A program made the translations under genes and the position numbers. Positions 9,694-18,033 of a DNA stretch of 64,000 nucleotides are shown in pieces (position 1 is the first letter of the stretch; the number at the start of each line of letters is the position of its first letter). The notes beneath the pieces were generated by a model. It was not told the DNA's origin. It did not search any database and saw only the letters and a list, made by a program, of their open reading frames with translations. Source of the stretch: JALCRY01 sp050946575 (GTDB lineage: Bacteria > Bacillota > Clostridia > Peptostreptococcales > Anaerovoracaceae); contig JBMNVB010000004.1 of assembly GCA_050946575.1 (NCBI GenBank), positions 98,775 through 162,774 of the forward strand. Reading direction: 5' to 3'.

Positions 9694-10536
9694 ATGATTG
9701 GAATACTCGACATGGGCGGCGGTGTCCGGGGCGCGTACGGAGCGGGCGTGCTGGATTACTGCCTTGACAGACATATAATATTCGATTACTGCGTCGGTGT
9801 GTCGGCGGGCGCCGGGAACCTGGTCACGTATGTAGCGCGCCAGAGAGGACGCAATATCAGGTTCTATGTGAAGTATCAGTTCAGGAAAGAGTATATGGGC
9901 TTTCGCAATAAGCTGAAGACCGGGAACTTCGTGAATCTCGAATATATTTACGGAACGCTCACGAATTCGGACGGCGAGGATCCTCTTGATTACGATGCGT
10001 TCATGAGTTCGGAAACGGACATGTGCTCTGTCGCGACAGACGCGCTGACAGGGAAGCCGGTGTATTTTTACAAGAAGGACTGCGAAAGGGACGATTACGG
10101 CATGATCAAGGCGTCGTCATGCATGCCGATAGCGAACCGGCCCTACGAATTTCGCGGGAGGCTGCTGTTCGACGGGGCGCTTTCTGACGCGATCCCGCTT
10201 GAACACGCATTCGCAGACGGATGTGACAGGGTCGTCGTCATACTTACGAAACCGAGAGACTTCTACAGGGACCCGAAGGATGACGCATTCTTCGCGAAGA
10301 TGCTGAGGCCGCATTATCCGCAGGCGGCACGTAAACTCGCCGGACGCGCATTGCTGTACAACCTGCAGCTCGACCTCTGCAAATATTACGAAAAGCAGGG
10401 GAAGGTATGCATCGTCGCGCCGGATGACATCGGCGGGATAAAGACGCTTTCGAAGGACCGCGACGCCGAATTCCGGCTGTACTATAAAGGATACAAAGAC
10501 GCCGAAGCCATAGATAAATTCATTGCCTGCGGCTGA
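9694..10536 (+). CDS. patatin-like phospholipase
   Basis: The 280-residue protein begins with the oxyanion-hole glycine loop GGGVRGAYGAG (8-18). The nucleophile elbow GVSAGAG follows (Ser38 in GxSxG), and the second dyad residue is in FDGALSDAIP (Asp160). This is the Ser-Asp lipase architecture of patatin-like proteins that hydrolyse acyl lipids. There is no signal peptide, so it probably acts in the cytoplasm or at the inner membrane face. The ATG at 9694 is needed to keep the glycine loop close to the N-terminus. GGAGGA at 9675-9680 is 13 nt away, rather far. A TATAAT lies at 9660-9665. Confidence 0.88.
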   Translation: MIGILDMGGGVRGAYGAGVLDYCLDRHIIFDYCVGVSAGAGNLVTYVARQRGRNIRFYVKYQFRKEYMGFRNKLKTGNFVNLEYIYGTLTNSDGEDPLDYDAFMSSETDMCSVATDALTGKPVYFYKKDCERDDYGMIKASSCMPIANRPYEFRGRLLFDGALSDAIPLEHAFADGCDRVVVILTKPRDFYRDPKDDAFFAKMLRPHYPQAARKLAGRALLYNLQLDLCKYYEKQGKVCIVAPDDIGGIKTLSKDRDAEFRLYYKGYKDAEAIDKFIACG

Positions 10537-10589
10537 GTTCGCGGGTATAATTATAATGTAAGTACAATATATAATACAGGGGTGATGAA

Positions 10590-11723
10590 ATGATTTACAA
10601 AGATTTTCAGGACATCAGTCTGTCCGCACTCGGGATGGGAACGATGAGACTTCCCGTTATTGACGGGCACGACTCGAAAATAAACGAGACGGAGGCTGAA
10701 AAGATGATCGATGCCGCGATGGAAGGCGGCGTGAATTATTACGATACGGCATGGGGATATCACGGAGAGAATTCTGAACTTGTCGTAGGAAAGGCTCTCT
10801 CGAAGTATCCCCGCGACAGTTTTTATCTCGCTACGAAATTCCCGGGCTATGACGTGAAGAATTTCGGGAAAGTAGAGGAGATATTCGAGAAGCAGCTGGA
10901 AAAATGCCGCGTCGATTATTTCGACTTCTATCTTTTCCACAATGTCTGCGAAATAAACATCGATCAGTATCTCGACGATGAGAAATACGGCACGTATTCA
11001 TATCTGATAGAACAGAAGCGAAACGGAAGGATAAAGCACCTCGGCTGTTCGGGCCACGGGGAGATCCCGGTGATGAAGGCGTTCCTCGATAAATACGGAG
11101 ACGATATCGAATTCTGCCAGCTGCAGATCAACTATTTCGACTGGACGTTCCAGCACGCGAAGGAGAAGGTCGAAATGCTGAAAGAATACGGCATCCCGGT
11201 ATGGGTCATGGAACCGATGCGCGGCGGAAAACTCGCGGATCTTGACGAAAAGTACGTTGAAAGGCTGAAGGCTCTGAGGCCGGATGCGACGCCGGAAGAA
11301 TGGGCGCTGAGATTCCTTCAGAGCGTTCCGGAGATACAGCTCGTGCTTACCGGAGCGTCCTCAATGGAGCAGCTGCAGGAAAATATCCGCATATTCAGCG
11401 AGGACAAACCTCTGAGCGATGAAGAGATGGATACGCTGCTCAGCGTGGCGTCCGATATGATCTCGGATGCCGGCGTACCGTGCACGGAGTGTCATTACTG
11501 CGTCAGCCACTGTCCGCAGGGGCTCGACATCCCGATGCTGCTCAGGAACTACAATCAGTTCATGCACACGGGGAAGGACGACTTTATCTCGCATATGCAG
11601 ATCTCGACACTGCCGGAGGACAAGAGACCGGCCGCATGCATCGCATGCCACAGCTGCGAGCAGGTATGTCCGCAGCATATAAAGATCCCGGACGTTCTCG
11701 CGGATTTCGCCGAGAAACTCTGA
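10590..11723 (+). CDS. aldo/keto reductase with C-terminal 2x[4Fe-4S] ferredoxin domain
   Basis: The 377-residue protein has an AKR barrel with the catalytic tetrad D52, Y57 (YDTAWGY), K83 (LATKFPG) and H117 (LFHNV). Two ferredoxin motifs follow in the last 80 residues: CTECHYCVSHCPQGLDIP and CIACHSCEQVCPQHIKIP. This AKR-plus-ferredoxin form is common in anaerobes and probably couples carbonyl chemistry to an Fe-S donor. The substrate is unknown. Start ATG 10590 follows GGGGTGA. The gene stands alone between a short promoter region and a bidirectional terminator. Confidence 0.9.
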   Translation: MIYKDFQDISLSALGMGTMRLPVIDGHDSKINETEAEKMIDAAMEGGVNYYDTAWGYHGENSELVVGKALSKYPRDSFYLATKFPGYDVKNFGKVEEIFEKQLEKCRVDYFDFYLFHNVCEINIDQYLDDEKYGTYSYLIEQKRNGRIKHLGCSGHGEIPVMKAFLDKYGDDIEFCQLQINYFDWTFQHAKEKVEMLKEYGIPVWVMEPMRGGKLADLDEKYVERLKALRPDATPEEWALRFLQSVPEIQLVLTGASSMEQLQENIRIFSEDKPLSDEEMDTLLSVASDMISDAGVPCTECHYCVSHCPQGLDIPMLLRNYNQFMHTGKDDFISHMQISTLPEDKRPAACIACHSCEQVCPQHIKIPDVLADFAEKL

Positions 11724-11741
11724 TATAATCAATGCGTTAAA

Positions 11742-11769
11742 ATACCCGCGGTTATAAGACCGCGGGTAT
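11742..11769. terminator. bidirectional terminator between convergent genes
   Basis: ATACCCGCGGT (11742-11752) and ACCGCGGGTAT (11759-11769) are perfect arms around a 6-nt loop. T-rich tails lie on both sides. It serves the reductase (plus) and the ferredoxin gene (minus). Confidence 0.8.
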
Positions 11770-11785
11770 TCTGTTTACAAGGTAT

Positions 11786-12481
11786 TTATCTGTCGAGTAT
11801 GCGTCCGTCCGTTGAGATCGTGACTACGTTCCACGGTATGAATTTTCCGCTGTTCTGAAGCGCGGTCTTCACCGCGTTCTCGATACCGCCGCAGCACGGT
11901 ACTTCCATCCTGACCACTGTCACGCTCCTGATATCATTGTTCTTAATGATCTCGGTGAGCTTTTCCGAATAGTCCACGCTGTCGAGTTTCGGGCAGCCGA
12001 TGAGCGTTATATGGTTTCTGATGAATTCCCTGTGGAAGTCGGCATACGCGTATGCAGTGCAGTCTGCAGCGATCAGAAGCTTCGCTCCGTCGAAATACGG
12101 CGCGTTCACAGGGGCGAGCTTTATCTGGACAGGCCACTGCGAGAGCTCGCTTTCAATGCTGCCTGCCGGCGGGGCGGCGGAAGCATGTTCGCGTTTTATC
12201 GCTTTTGACTGAGAGCCCGGACATCCGCACGGGAGAGGTTCCTGCCTGGTTTTCGATGCCTTCACCGCTTCTGCGTCGTACGCGGGAGCTTCCCGCTCCT
12301 CGAACGTGATCGCACCCGCGGGGCAGGCCGGAAGGCAGTCGCCCAGGCCGTCGCAGTAATCCTCGCGCGTCAGTTTAGCTTTACCGTCGATCATCTTAAT
12401 CGCGCCCTCGTGGCAAGCGTCCGCGCACGCTCCGCAGCCATTGCATTTTTCTTCGTCTATCTTTATTATCTTCCTGATCAT
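11786..12481 (-). CDS. 4Fe-4S dicluster ferredoxin-domain protein
   Basis: The 231-residue protein has two N-terminal ferredoxin motifs: CNGCGACADACHEGAI (about 13-28) and CDGLGDCLPACPAGAI (about 43-58). After a linker with CGCPG comes a C-terminal domain with IAADCTAYAYADFHREF, IGCPKLD and VPCCGGIENAV. These Cys pairs may bind an extra cluster or metal. It looks like a soluble redox or sensing protein; the substrate is unknown. The start follows AGGAGG on the minus strand. It is divergent from a Crp/Fnr regulator across a 99-bp gap containing a 16-bp palindrome, so redox-responsive control is likely but inferred. Confidence 0.85.
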   Translation of the reverse strand: MIRKIIKIDEEKCNGCGACADACHEGAIKMIDGKAKLTREDYCDGLGDCLPACPAGAITFEEREAPAYDAEAVKASKTRQEPLPCGCPGSQSKAIKREHASAAPPAGSIESELSQWPVQIKLAPVNAPYFDGAKLLIAADCTAYAYADFHREFIRNHITLIGCPKLDSVDYSEKLTEIIKNNDIRSVTVVRMEVPCCGGIENAVKTALQNSGKFIPWNVVTISTDGRILDR

Positions 12482-12508
12482 TTTCGTTTCCTCCTTTTTT
12501 GTTCTCTC

Positions 12509-12567
12509 TTGTTTTTACGAGTAGATGATAATATAATATGCAAAAGCTGTATGTTGAATATTCAACA
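12509..12567 (+). promoter_or_regulatory. promoter and Crp/Fnr-type palindrome
   Basis: TTGTTT (12509-12514), a 17-nt spacer and TATAAT (12532-12537) form a good sigma-A promoter for the Crp/Fnr gene. The perfect 16-bp palindrome TGTTGAATATTCAACA (12552-12567) lies just downstream of the expected start site, suggesting autorepression. Seen from the divergent ferredoxin gene the site is upstream and could activate. Confidence 0.65.
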
Positions 12568-12580
12568 AAAGGAGAAAAAA

Positions 12581-13243
12581 ATGAAAAAATATCCCGAAGG
12601 TGTCTATAAATGCGTTCTGTTCGGCGGCATAAGCGAGGAAGGAGCCGCGGGGATACTGCGGACATGCCGCGCGCAGAATATAGAAGCGGAGAAGGGCGAT
12701 GTCATCATCGCGGAAGGAGATCCGGCCGACAGGATAGGCATCGTAGCCGAAGGTTCCGTCCGCATTTCGCGGACAGACATCGCGGGAAACGAGTCTATAC
12801 TCGGAAGAGCGGAGAGCGGCGATATATTCGGAGAGTCATACGCTCTGTCTGATGAGCAGTCGATGCAGGTGAACGTCATTGCGGCTGAGCGGTCCGTTGT
12901 GACCCTAATAGATGCTTCAGGCATTGATGAGGTGAAAAGCGCCTCAGAAAGCGATATGGCGCGTTTCAGAGGGAACCTCATCAGGATCATGGCATCGAAA
13001 AACCTGAATTTCAACCGGAAGATCGAGATAACGTCGCAGCGCACGACGCGCGGAAGACTCCTTATGTATCTGGATATTGAATCTAAACGGCGCGGTTCGA
13101 ATGAGTTCGACATCCCGTTCGACAGGCAGCAGCTTGCCGACTATCTCGAGGTCGACAGGAGCGGACTGTCCGCCGAGATAGGGAAGCTGGGCCGTGAGGG
13201 CGTTCTCGAAAGCCGCAGGAGCCATTTTAAGATCTTAATATAA
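12581..13243 (+). CDS. Crp/Fnr family transcriptional regulator
   Basis: With ATG 12581 (AGGAG 8 nt upstream) the protein has 220 residues, typical of the family. A cyclic-nucleotide-binding-type beta barrel covers about residues 15-120 (GDVIIAEGDPADRIGIVAEGSVRIS). A long dimer helix follows, then a winged HTH (RQQLADYLEVDRSGLSAEIGKLGREG, about 180-205). The N-terminus has only C12 and a later C28, not the four-Cys FNR cluster motif, so the ligand is open. It is divergent from the ferredoxin-domain gene, which is a plausible target. Confidence 0.88.
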   Translation: MKKYPEGVYKCVLFGGISEEGAAGILRTCRAQNIEAEKGDVIIAEGDPADRIGIVAEGSVRISRTDIAGNESILGRAESGDIFGESYALSDEQSMQVNVIAAERSVVTLIDASGIDEVKSASESDMARFRGNLIRIMASKNLNFNRKIEITSQRTTRGRLLMYLDIESKRRGSNEFDIPFDRQQLADYLEVDRSGLSAEIGKLGREGVLESRRSHFKILI

Positions 13244-13265
13244 AAAGGGCTCTTGCGAGCCCTTT
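13244..13265. terminator. terminator between convergent genes
   Basis: AAAGGGCTC (13244-13252), loop TTGC, GAGCCCTTT (13257-13265). The T run is better on the minus strand, for the symporter gene; the plus side has a weaker AGGTTTT tail. Confidence 0.75.
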
Positions 13266-13291
13266 AGGTTTTGCCTATCAGATGCGATAAC

Positions 13292-14719
13292 TTATTTCCA
13301 GAAATCCGTATCCTGCTTCAGACCGATATCGGCAGCCTTGAATTCAGGATTCTTTCCTTCTTCCTTCTGCTTTCTGTAGTCATTCAGACACTTGAATGCG
13401 ATCCCTCCGAGTATCAGGATGGATGGCATATTTGTGATGACCATCAGTCCCTGCATCATATCGGCCGTATTCCATACAAGGCTTGCCGTGGCGACGGAGC
13501 CTTCATATACGAGCAGTGTAGCCGCGATCCTGAAAATCAGGAGCCCGATCTTGCTCGGATTCCTTTTCAGTATGAATTTCAGGCAGCCTTCGCAGTAGGA
13601 GTAGTTTCCGATGAGCGTCGTGAACGCGAACAGTGACATCGAGATCGCGATGAATGTAGGTCCGAATGAACCGAGTGTCGTCGCCATCGAGCTCTGAACG
13701 TAACCGGCCGCGTCAGCTGTTCCGTCAGCGGCGAGGAAGCCGGTCGGGTCGACGTCAGTGACAAGGCACATGAACGCCGTGGCTGTACAGATGAGCAGTG
13801 TGTCGATGAATACCGACAGCATCTGGACGAGTCCCTGTTTCGCAGGGTGTGAGATGTCGGCCGTGGCCGCCGCGTTTGGCGCGGAACCCATACCGGCTTC
13901 ATTCGAGTACAGGCCTCTCTTGATCCCGTACATTATGCAGGAACCCGCGAATCCTCCGAATATCGCGTGGAAATCGAATGCGTTGGAAAAGATTTTTACG
14001 AACATCGCAGGGATGCCTCTGAAGTTGATGACGAGAACTACGATCGAAATGACTACGTAGATGATGCCCATGACAGGAACGAGCACTCCCGTTACCTTCG
14101 TGAGCCTTTTCGCTCCTCCGATAACGATCGATCCGAACAGTATCGCGAGAATGATGCCGATGATCATCGGAGTTGACTTGCCGTAGAAGTCGAATGTCTG
14201 GAATGTCGACTGCAGGTTATATGCAGCGAGCATATTATATCCGACCGCGTATGTAAAGATGATCAGTATGGAGAAGATGACGCCGAGCCATCTGGCATTT
14301 AATGCGTCTTTCATGTAAAACGCCGGTCCGCCGTAACTCGAGCCGTCCGGATTCTTCTTTTTGAAGATCTGTGCGAGCGTGGACTCGACGAACGCGCTGG
14401 CACCGCCGAAGAACGCCGTGATCCACATCCAGAAGATAGCGCCCGGGCCTCCGCAGACGATAGCCGTCGCGACGCCGATGATGTTTCCGGTGCCTACACG
14501 CGACGCCGTCGATACCATCAATGCACCGAACGATGAGATGCCGTTCTCTGTCTTCGGCTTTTCCGCTACGACTCTGATGCTTTCACCGAACATTCTTGTC
14601 TGGATGAATCCGCAGCGGATGGTGAAATAGATACCGCCCACAATAAGAATGAGCGGAACAATAAAAGGCTGGTACAGTACATTGCTGACCGCCAGTACTA
14701 CACTGTTGATAGCTTCCAT
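13292..14719 (-). CDS. sodium:alanine/glycine symporter, AgcS family
   Basis: From ATG 14719 (AGAGGA upstream on the minus strand) the protein has 475 residues and about 10 hydrophobic segments, as expected for AGCS transporters. Family markers include ASRVGTGNIIGVATAI near residue 90, the GGPAFYMKDAL stretch near 155, and SNEAGMGSAPNAAAT. It should import alanine or glycine with sodium across the cytoplasmic membrane. A longer reading from 14794 adds 25 residues without a ribosome site. The 215-bp upstream gap (14720-14934) is AT-rich, and I see no riboswitch in it. Confidence 0.9.
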   Translation of the reverse strand: MEAINSVVLAVSNVLYQPFIVPLILIVGGIYFTIRCGFIQTRMFGESIRVVAEKPKTENGISSFGALMVSTASRVGTGNIIGVATAIVCGGPGAIFWMWITAFFGGASAFVESTLAQIFKKKNPDGSSYGGPAFYMKDALNARWLGVIFSILIIFTYAVGYNMLAAYNLQSTFQTFDFYGKSTPMIIGIILAILFGSIVIGGAKRLTKVTGVLVPVMGIIYVVISIVVLVINFRGIPAMFVKIFSNAFDFHAIFGGFAGSCIMYGIKRGLYSNEAGMGSAPNAAATADISHPAKQGLVQMLSVFIDTLLICTATAFMCLVTDVDPTGFLAADGTADAAGYVQSSMATTLGSFGPTFIAISMSLFAFTTLIGNYSYCEGCLKFILKRNPSKIGLLIFRIAATLLVYEGSVATASLVWNTADMMQGLMVITNMPSILILGGIAFKCLNDYRKQKEEGKNPEFKAADIGLKQDTDFWK

Positions 14720-14907
14720 AATAAATCCTCTTAAATAATCAAAATAGAATGATAACAAACAAAACCGTAGCAATTTTACCATGTAATCTTGCAATTGTAA
14801 ATTATTTCTTAAATTACATATAATTTATATTTTGTATGCTAATTGTATGTTTGGATACAATCATTCCGGAGTGCTCCCGCCGGATGTATCACACGGTCCG
14901 ATTATGA

Positions 14908-14913
14908 TATAAT
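14908..14913 (+). promoter_or_regulatory. -10 element of the GNAT gene, overlapping an ATCAATGC octamer
   Basis: TATAAT at 14908-14913 lies 21 nt before the GNAT start codon and runs directly into ATCAATGC (14912-14919). The 15-mer TGATATAATCAATGC (14905-14919) recurs exactly at 11721-11735. Confidence 0.5.
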
Positions 14914-14934
14914 CAATGCAGGGAGGACAGGATA

Positions 14935-15414
14935 ATGGATATAAGAGAAGGCTACGGATGCACGGAAGACGTGATGGCGCTGTTCGGGGAATATACCGAA
15001 TCGATAATAGAAGCGGATGAGAAGGCGTCCGATGTCCTGAACGCCCAGAATTATGAAGACGAAGCATTGCATGTAAATGAAAAATACGGAAGGCCGGACG
15101 GCAGACTTTATATCGCGTACGACGGGGAAGTGCCCGCCGGCTGCATCGCGCTCCGCCGTTTCGACGAGACGCGCGGAGAGATGAAGCGGCTGTATGTGCG
15201 TCCGCAGTACCGCGGATCCGGGCTGGGAGAAAAACTTGCGAGGATCATTCTCAGCGACGCCCGCGAGATCGGATACGACAGCGTACTTCTCGATTCGCTC
15301 CCGTTCATGCGCAGCGCGCAGGGGCTCTACAGGAAGCTCGGATTCACTGAGACAGAGCCGTATTACGATTCCCCGATGGCAGACGTAACGACATTTATGG
15401 AATGCAGATTGTAA
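14935..15414 (+). CDS. GNAT family N-acetyltransferase
   Basis: The 159-residue protein has the acetyl-CoA-binding motif A, LYVRPQYRGSGLGEKL (about 84-99, with the R/Q-x-x-G-x-G/A signature), preceded by a GCIALRRF strand and followed by QGLYRKLGFTETEPY, typical of the C-terminal GNAT strand. The acceptor is unknown; small-molecule or protein amines are both possible. RBS GGGAGGA at 14920-14926 fits ATG 14935. It sits just upstream of tRNA-Val. Confidence 0.9.
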   Translation: MDIREGYGCTEDVMALFGEYTESIIEADEKASDVLNAQNYEDEALHVNEKYGRPDGRLYIAYDGEVPAGCIALRRFDETRGEMKRLYVRPQYRGSGLGEKLARIILSDAREIGYDSVLLDSLPFMRSAQGLYRKLGFTETEPYYDSPMADVTTFMECRL

Positions 15415-15463
15415 ATTTTTCTTTTCATTGGACGGATTTATGGTATAATGAGTTTCGTCGGAA

Positions 15464-15540
15464 TGATCCGTTAGCTCAGTTGGGAGAGCGTCTGGGTGAC
15501 AACCAGAAGGTCGATAGTTCAAGTCTATTACGGGTCACCA
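15464..15540 (+). tRNA. tRNA-Val (anticodon GAC)
   Basis: The acceptor stem TGATCCG / CGGGTCA pairs fully with one wobble. The D-arm is GCTC/GAGC and the anticodon stem TCTGG/CCAGA encloses loop GTGACAA with anticodon GAC at 15498-15500. A T-arm with TTCAAGT follows and the CCA end is encoded (15538-15540). An extended -10 (TGG then TATAAT, 15444-15449) lies upstream. Confidence 0.95.
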
Positions 15541-15544
15541 GAGA

Positions 15545-15595
15545 AAAAGCGCTGAAATCGTTTGAGATCAAATGATCCGGCGCTTTTTTCTTTTT
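15545..15595 (+). terminator. terminator after tRNA-Val
   Basis: AAAAGCGC (15545-15552) pairs with GCGCTTTT (15580-15587). A second inner stem (ATCGTTTGA with TCAAATGAT) is present, and the T run continues to about 15595. Confidence 0.8.
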
Positions 15596-15890
15596 CTTTT
15601 TACATGCATTTAATTACTTTTTGCCCCTGAAACCGGTCAAAATATGACATTCAGATGTGGAAACGGGTGTGGAATGCATGACTTCGAAAAATGTGATCAG
15701 TGACGGAGCTGAATTTGCCCGGATATCGAGAGGGGATAAATGTGACAATACTGCTGAATTCAACGAAGGAGAAGTATATAACATAAAAAGTATATTACTG
15801 ATTCAAGATCGGCTGGAGTATTAGTGGAGGTATTCTAGTGGCTGAAATAACTGATGAATATCGAATTATCGGAAATTAATAGACTGATTT
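15596..15890 (+). other. AT-rich gap after tRNA-Val with two short open frames
   Basis: About 295 bp carry no recognisable gene. An ATG frame at 15678-15824 (48 codons plus stop) lacks a clear ribosome site. A 13-codon frame from GTG 15838 to 15879 has a good GGAGG at 15826-15830. Both look like remnants or leader peptides of the AT-rich patch that follows. I cannot assign a function. Confidence 0.3.
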
Positions 15891-16145
15891 ATGATTAAAC
15901 TTAAAAATAATGCCTCCAAAACAAGGAAGGAGCTTTTTGCAAAACTTATTACGATACCGGATCAGTATGAAAATTTTATAATAATGGTTCTTTCATATAC
16001 TCATGGAGAAGATCATGAGAGAGAAGTAATTGACTATATTAATAAACAGGATGCACCTGAAACATCCGATGTCGCTGCTTTTGTTTTGCAAAGAGATTAT
16101 GAAAATTGGGGAAAAGAAGAATTAGATATAGAAGGTGAAAAATGA
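15891..16145 (+). CDS. small hypothetical protein, AT-rich patch
   Basis: The 84-residue protein is acidic and helical (LFAKLITIPDQYENFIIMVL, HEREVIDYINKQ, QRDYENWGKEELDIEGEK). No domain, signal peptide or membrane helix is recognised. Codon use (TTA, AAA, ATT, GAT) is much more AT-rich than in neighbouring genes, suggesting recent transfer. Its stop overlaps the next start by 4 nt, so the two are translationally coupled. The RBS upstream of ATG 15891 is poor. The setting right behind tRNA-Val fits an old integration site. Confidence 0.55.
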   Translation: MIKLKNNASKTRKELFAKLITIPDQYENFIIMVLSYTHGEDHEREVIDYINKQDAPETSDVAAFVLQRDYENWGKEELDIEGEK

Positions 16146-16348
16146 GTATTGATGAGGCGGATAAATATATTGATAAACATGTCAGATTAGTTGATATTGA
16201 TGATCAAATTTTTGAAGGGGATGTTTCAGATTTGATCCCGGGTGTAGAAAGCTCAAGCGGAAAGGACAGTTTAGATATATTTGTTGACCATGTTTATTTA
16301 GTAATACCACTTGATGAGATAAAAGATATTTGTATTCTGGAGAATTAA
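16142..16348 (+). CDS. small hypothetical protein, AT-rich patch, possible SH3/Sm-like fold
   Basis: The 68-residue protein starts at ATG 16142 inside the stop region of the preceding gene. The strand-turn pattern (HVRLVDIDDQIFEGDVSDLIPG, SLDIFVDHVYLVIPLDEIKDICIL) suggests a small beta barrel of SH3 or Sm type, which is only an impression. No family is recognised. It shares the AT-rich codon use of its partner. A hairpin terminator follows directly, so the pair forms its own two-gene unit. Immunity-like or regulatory roles are possible but unsupported. Confidence 0.55.
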   Translation: MSIDEADKYIDKHVRLVDIDDQIFEGDVSDLIPGVESSSGKDSLDIFVDHVYLVIPLDEIKDICILEN

Positions 16349-16350
16349 GG

Positions 16351-16376
16351 ACATCTTTTTAGGTGTATATTTTTTC
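16351..16376 (+). terminator. terminator of the small-gene pair
   Basis: ACATCT (16351-16356), a T4 loop, AGGTGT (16361-16366, one wobble), then ATATTTTTTCG. Confidence 0.55.
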
Positions 16377-16469
16377 GCTGAGAAATATTTAATACCAGAA
16401 AAAACCGGTTTTCATTAAGACTTAACAGTAAACAGGCATGCTTTTTAGCATCCGGAGATATAGTAAAAA

Positions 16470-16506
16470 ACCGCATTGCCGCGAATATACGCGGCAGCGG
16501 TCTTTT
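16470..16506. terminator. bidirectional terminator
   Basis: ACCGC + GCCGCG (16470-16483) pairs with CGCGGC + GCGGT (16490-16501) with a small bulge. A runs precede and T runs follow. It ends the minus-strand lipoprotein gene and any plus-strand readthrough. Confidence 0.75.
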
Positions 16507-16554
16507 TGATTTCTATTGATTGTTCGTTTCCTGATCGGCAGCTAGCTTTTCCGT

Positions 16555-17949
16555 TTACTGATTCAGATTGAACAGGAAAAGCATCATGCTCCGTACGGCT
16601 GCGTAGCCGTTTTCCATATTCGTCGCGAACAGGACTGCATTGATCTTCTTGTTTTTCGAGTACATGATCGCGAGGTCCGTTTTTTCATAAGTGAACTGAG
16701 TATCGAGTTTGAATCCGTATTCGGACGTGGCCTGCGAAAGCTCTGAAGCAAGGCTGGAATCCACGTCATACGGCCACAGCGGAGTGGCTTTGTCCGCTTT
16801 GAACGACATGTCGTTCAGCGTAGCCGTGGCTTTGAACTCCTTGTTCATCTCCTTCATGACGTCTGCGTCAATGCTCCGTGCCGATACCATAGCTGTGAAT
16901 TTCGATCCTGTCATTCTGAGATATCCGAGCTCGGATACAGCAATGGAATCCCCGGAATCCTCTCCGTCTATAGTTTCAAAGACTCCGTTGCTCATAGTGT
17001 ACATAAGACTCAGCACGCTTGCTTCGGATTCGGCGGAATATACCTTTGACGGGACGTTTACCTCTGAAACGGTGAACGTCATGTCGGATTCTTTTGAGAT
17101 ATTTTTATCTGTGTAATTTGCCGCTTCTTTATCGGCCTTTTCCTGGAACTTATCCGCGCTTGAACCGGAAACGACAACGACGGCAGTCGCTTTCGTCTGA
17201 TAGGTGTCGTATGACGTGCCGCCTTCGAATGACGCGATCTCCAGGTTTATTTTTGAAGACTGACAGCTGTTTATGAACGACGCTATCTCTTCCGAAGGAT
17301 TCGGATGTGTGCGGGACGTGTCGCCGGTGCTCCCGCCTTCAAGTCCGTCGATAGTGATCCTGTAAGCCGTTTTGCCGTCAGATTCTGTTGTTGTCAGAGA
17401 CTTAGTGAATGTATATTCGGCCGTTGCCGCACCGCCTGAGTATATAGCGGTGTCATTGCCGTGCGTGAGAGAGATGATATTGTCCGCCCTGAAATCGGAC
17501 TTTTTCAGAGAAGACGGATTTCTCGTGATGAGGAGCCGTACATCTCCGTGGTTCACTGAATCTTTCATTGTCGTCAGCGCCAGAGAGAGTACCTGCGCGT
17601 AATTCTTTTTTTCTGAGGAAGCGCAGCCGGCGCCGCTGTTGAATTCAAAGAGCGTTGATTCCGCTTTCTTGTAGCCCTTCGTTGCACCGGAAGACAAAAC
17701 TATGGAATCAGCATTGATTTTTTCATAGGTGAGGCCGTCGTTCTGATCAGCCCACCACTTCACATAGCTGAATACCGCATCGCATGTATCGTCTTTGTCG
17801 TATTGTTCTTTTAAATCTGAATATGTCTGCTGTATGTCTTTATTGACTTCGTCATTGCTCACTTCTTCTCCCGCGGTCGTGCAGCCGGTGAGACCGATCA
17901 CGCTGAACGCGAGGATCAGAGACAATAAAACGGAAATCGTCTTTTTCAT
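16555..17949 (-). CDS. large lipoprotein of unknown function
   Basis: From ATG 17949 (AGGAGA upstream) the protein has 464 residues. A lipoprotein signal peptide (KKTISVLLSLILAFSVIG) ends in lipobox LTGC, so the mature protein is membrane-anchored outside the cell. The rest is Ser/Thr/Asp-rich and largely beta, with VVVVSGSSADKFQEKADKEA suggesting a substrate-binding-like or adhesion fold. No known domain is clear. It is monocistronic and divergent from the 2-hydroxyacid dehydrogenase operon across an 84-bp gap. Confidence 0.75.
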   Translation of the reverse strand: MKKTISVLLSLILAFSVIGLTGCTTAGEEVSNDEVNKDIQQTYSDLKEQYDKDDTCDAVFSYVKWWADQNDGLTYEKINADSIVLSSGATKGYKKAESTLFEFNSGAGCASSEKKNYAQVLSLALTTMKDSVNHGDVRLLITRNPSSLKKSDFRADNIISLTHGNDTAIYSGGAATAEYTFTKSLTTTESDGKTAYRITIDGLEGGSTGDTSRTHPNPSEEIASFINSCQSSKINLEIASFEGGTSYDTYQTKATAVVVVSGSSADKFQEKADKEAANYTDKNISKESDMTFTVSEVNVPSKVYSAESEASVLSLMYTMSNGVFETIDGEDSGDSIAVSELGYLRMTGSKFTAMVSARSIDADVMKEMNKEFKATATLNDMSFKADKATPLWPYDVDSSLASELSQATSEYGFKLDTQFTYEKTDLAIMYSKNKKINAVLFATNMENGYAAVRSMMLFLFNLNQ

Positions 17950-18033
17950 GATGTTCTCCTGTTCAACTTTATGAAAAGCAATTATAATAATACCATAAAT
18001 CGATGTCAATTGTTAACGGGAGGTCTAACTGTC

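Noticed and set aside
14720..14934. Possible glycine riboswitch upstream of the alanine/glycine symporter
   Set aside because: The leader is AT-rich and lacks the conserved tandem aptamer blocks.
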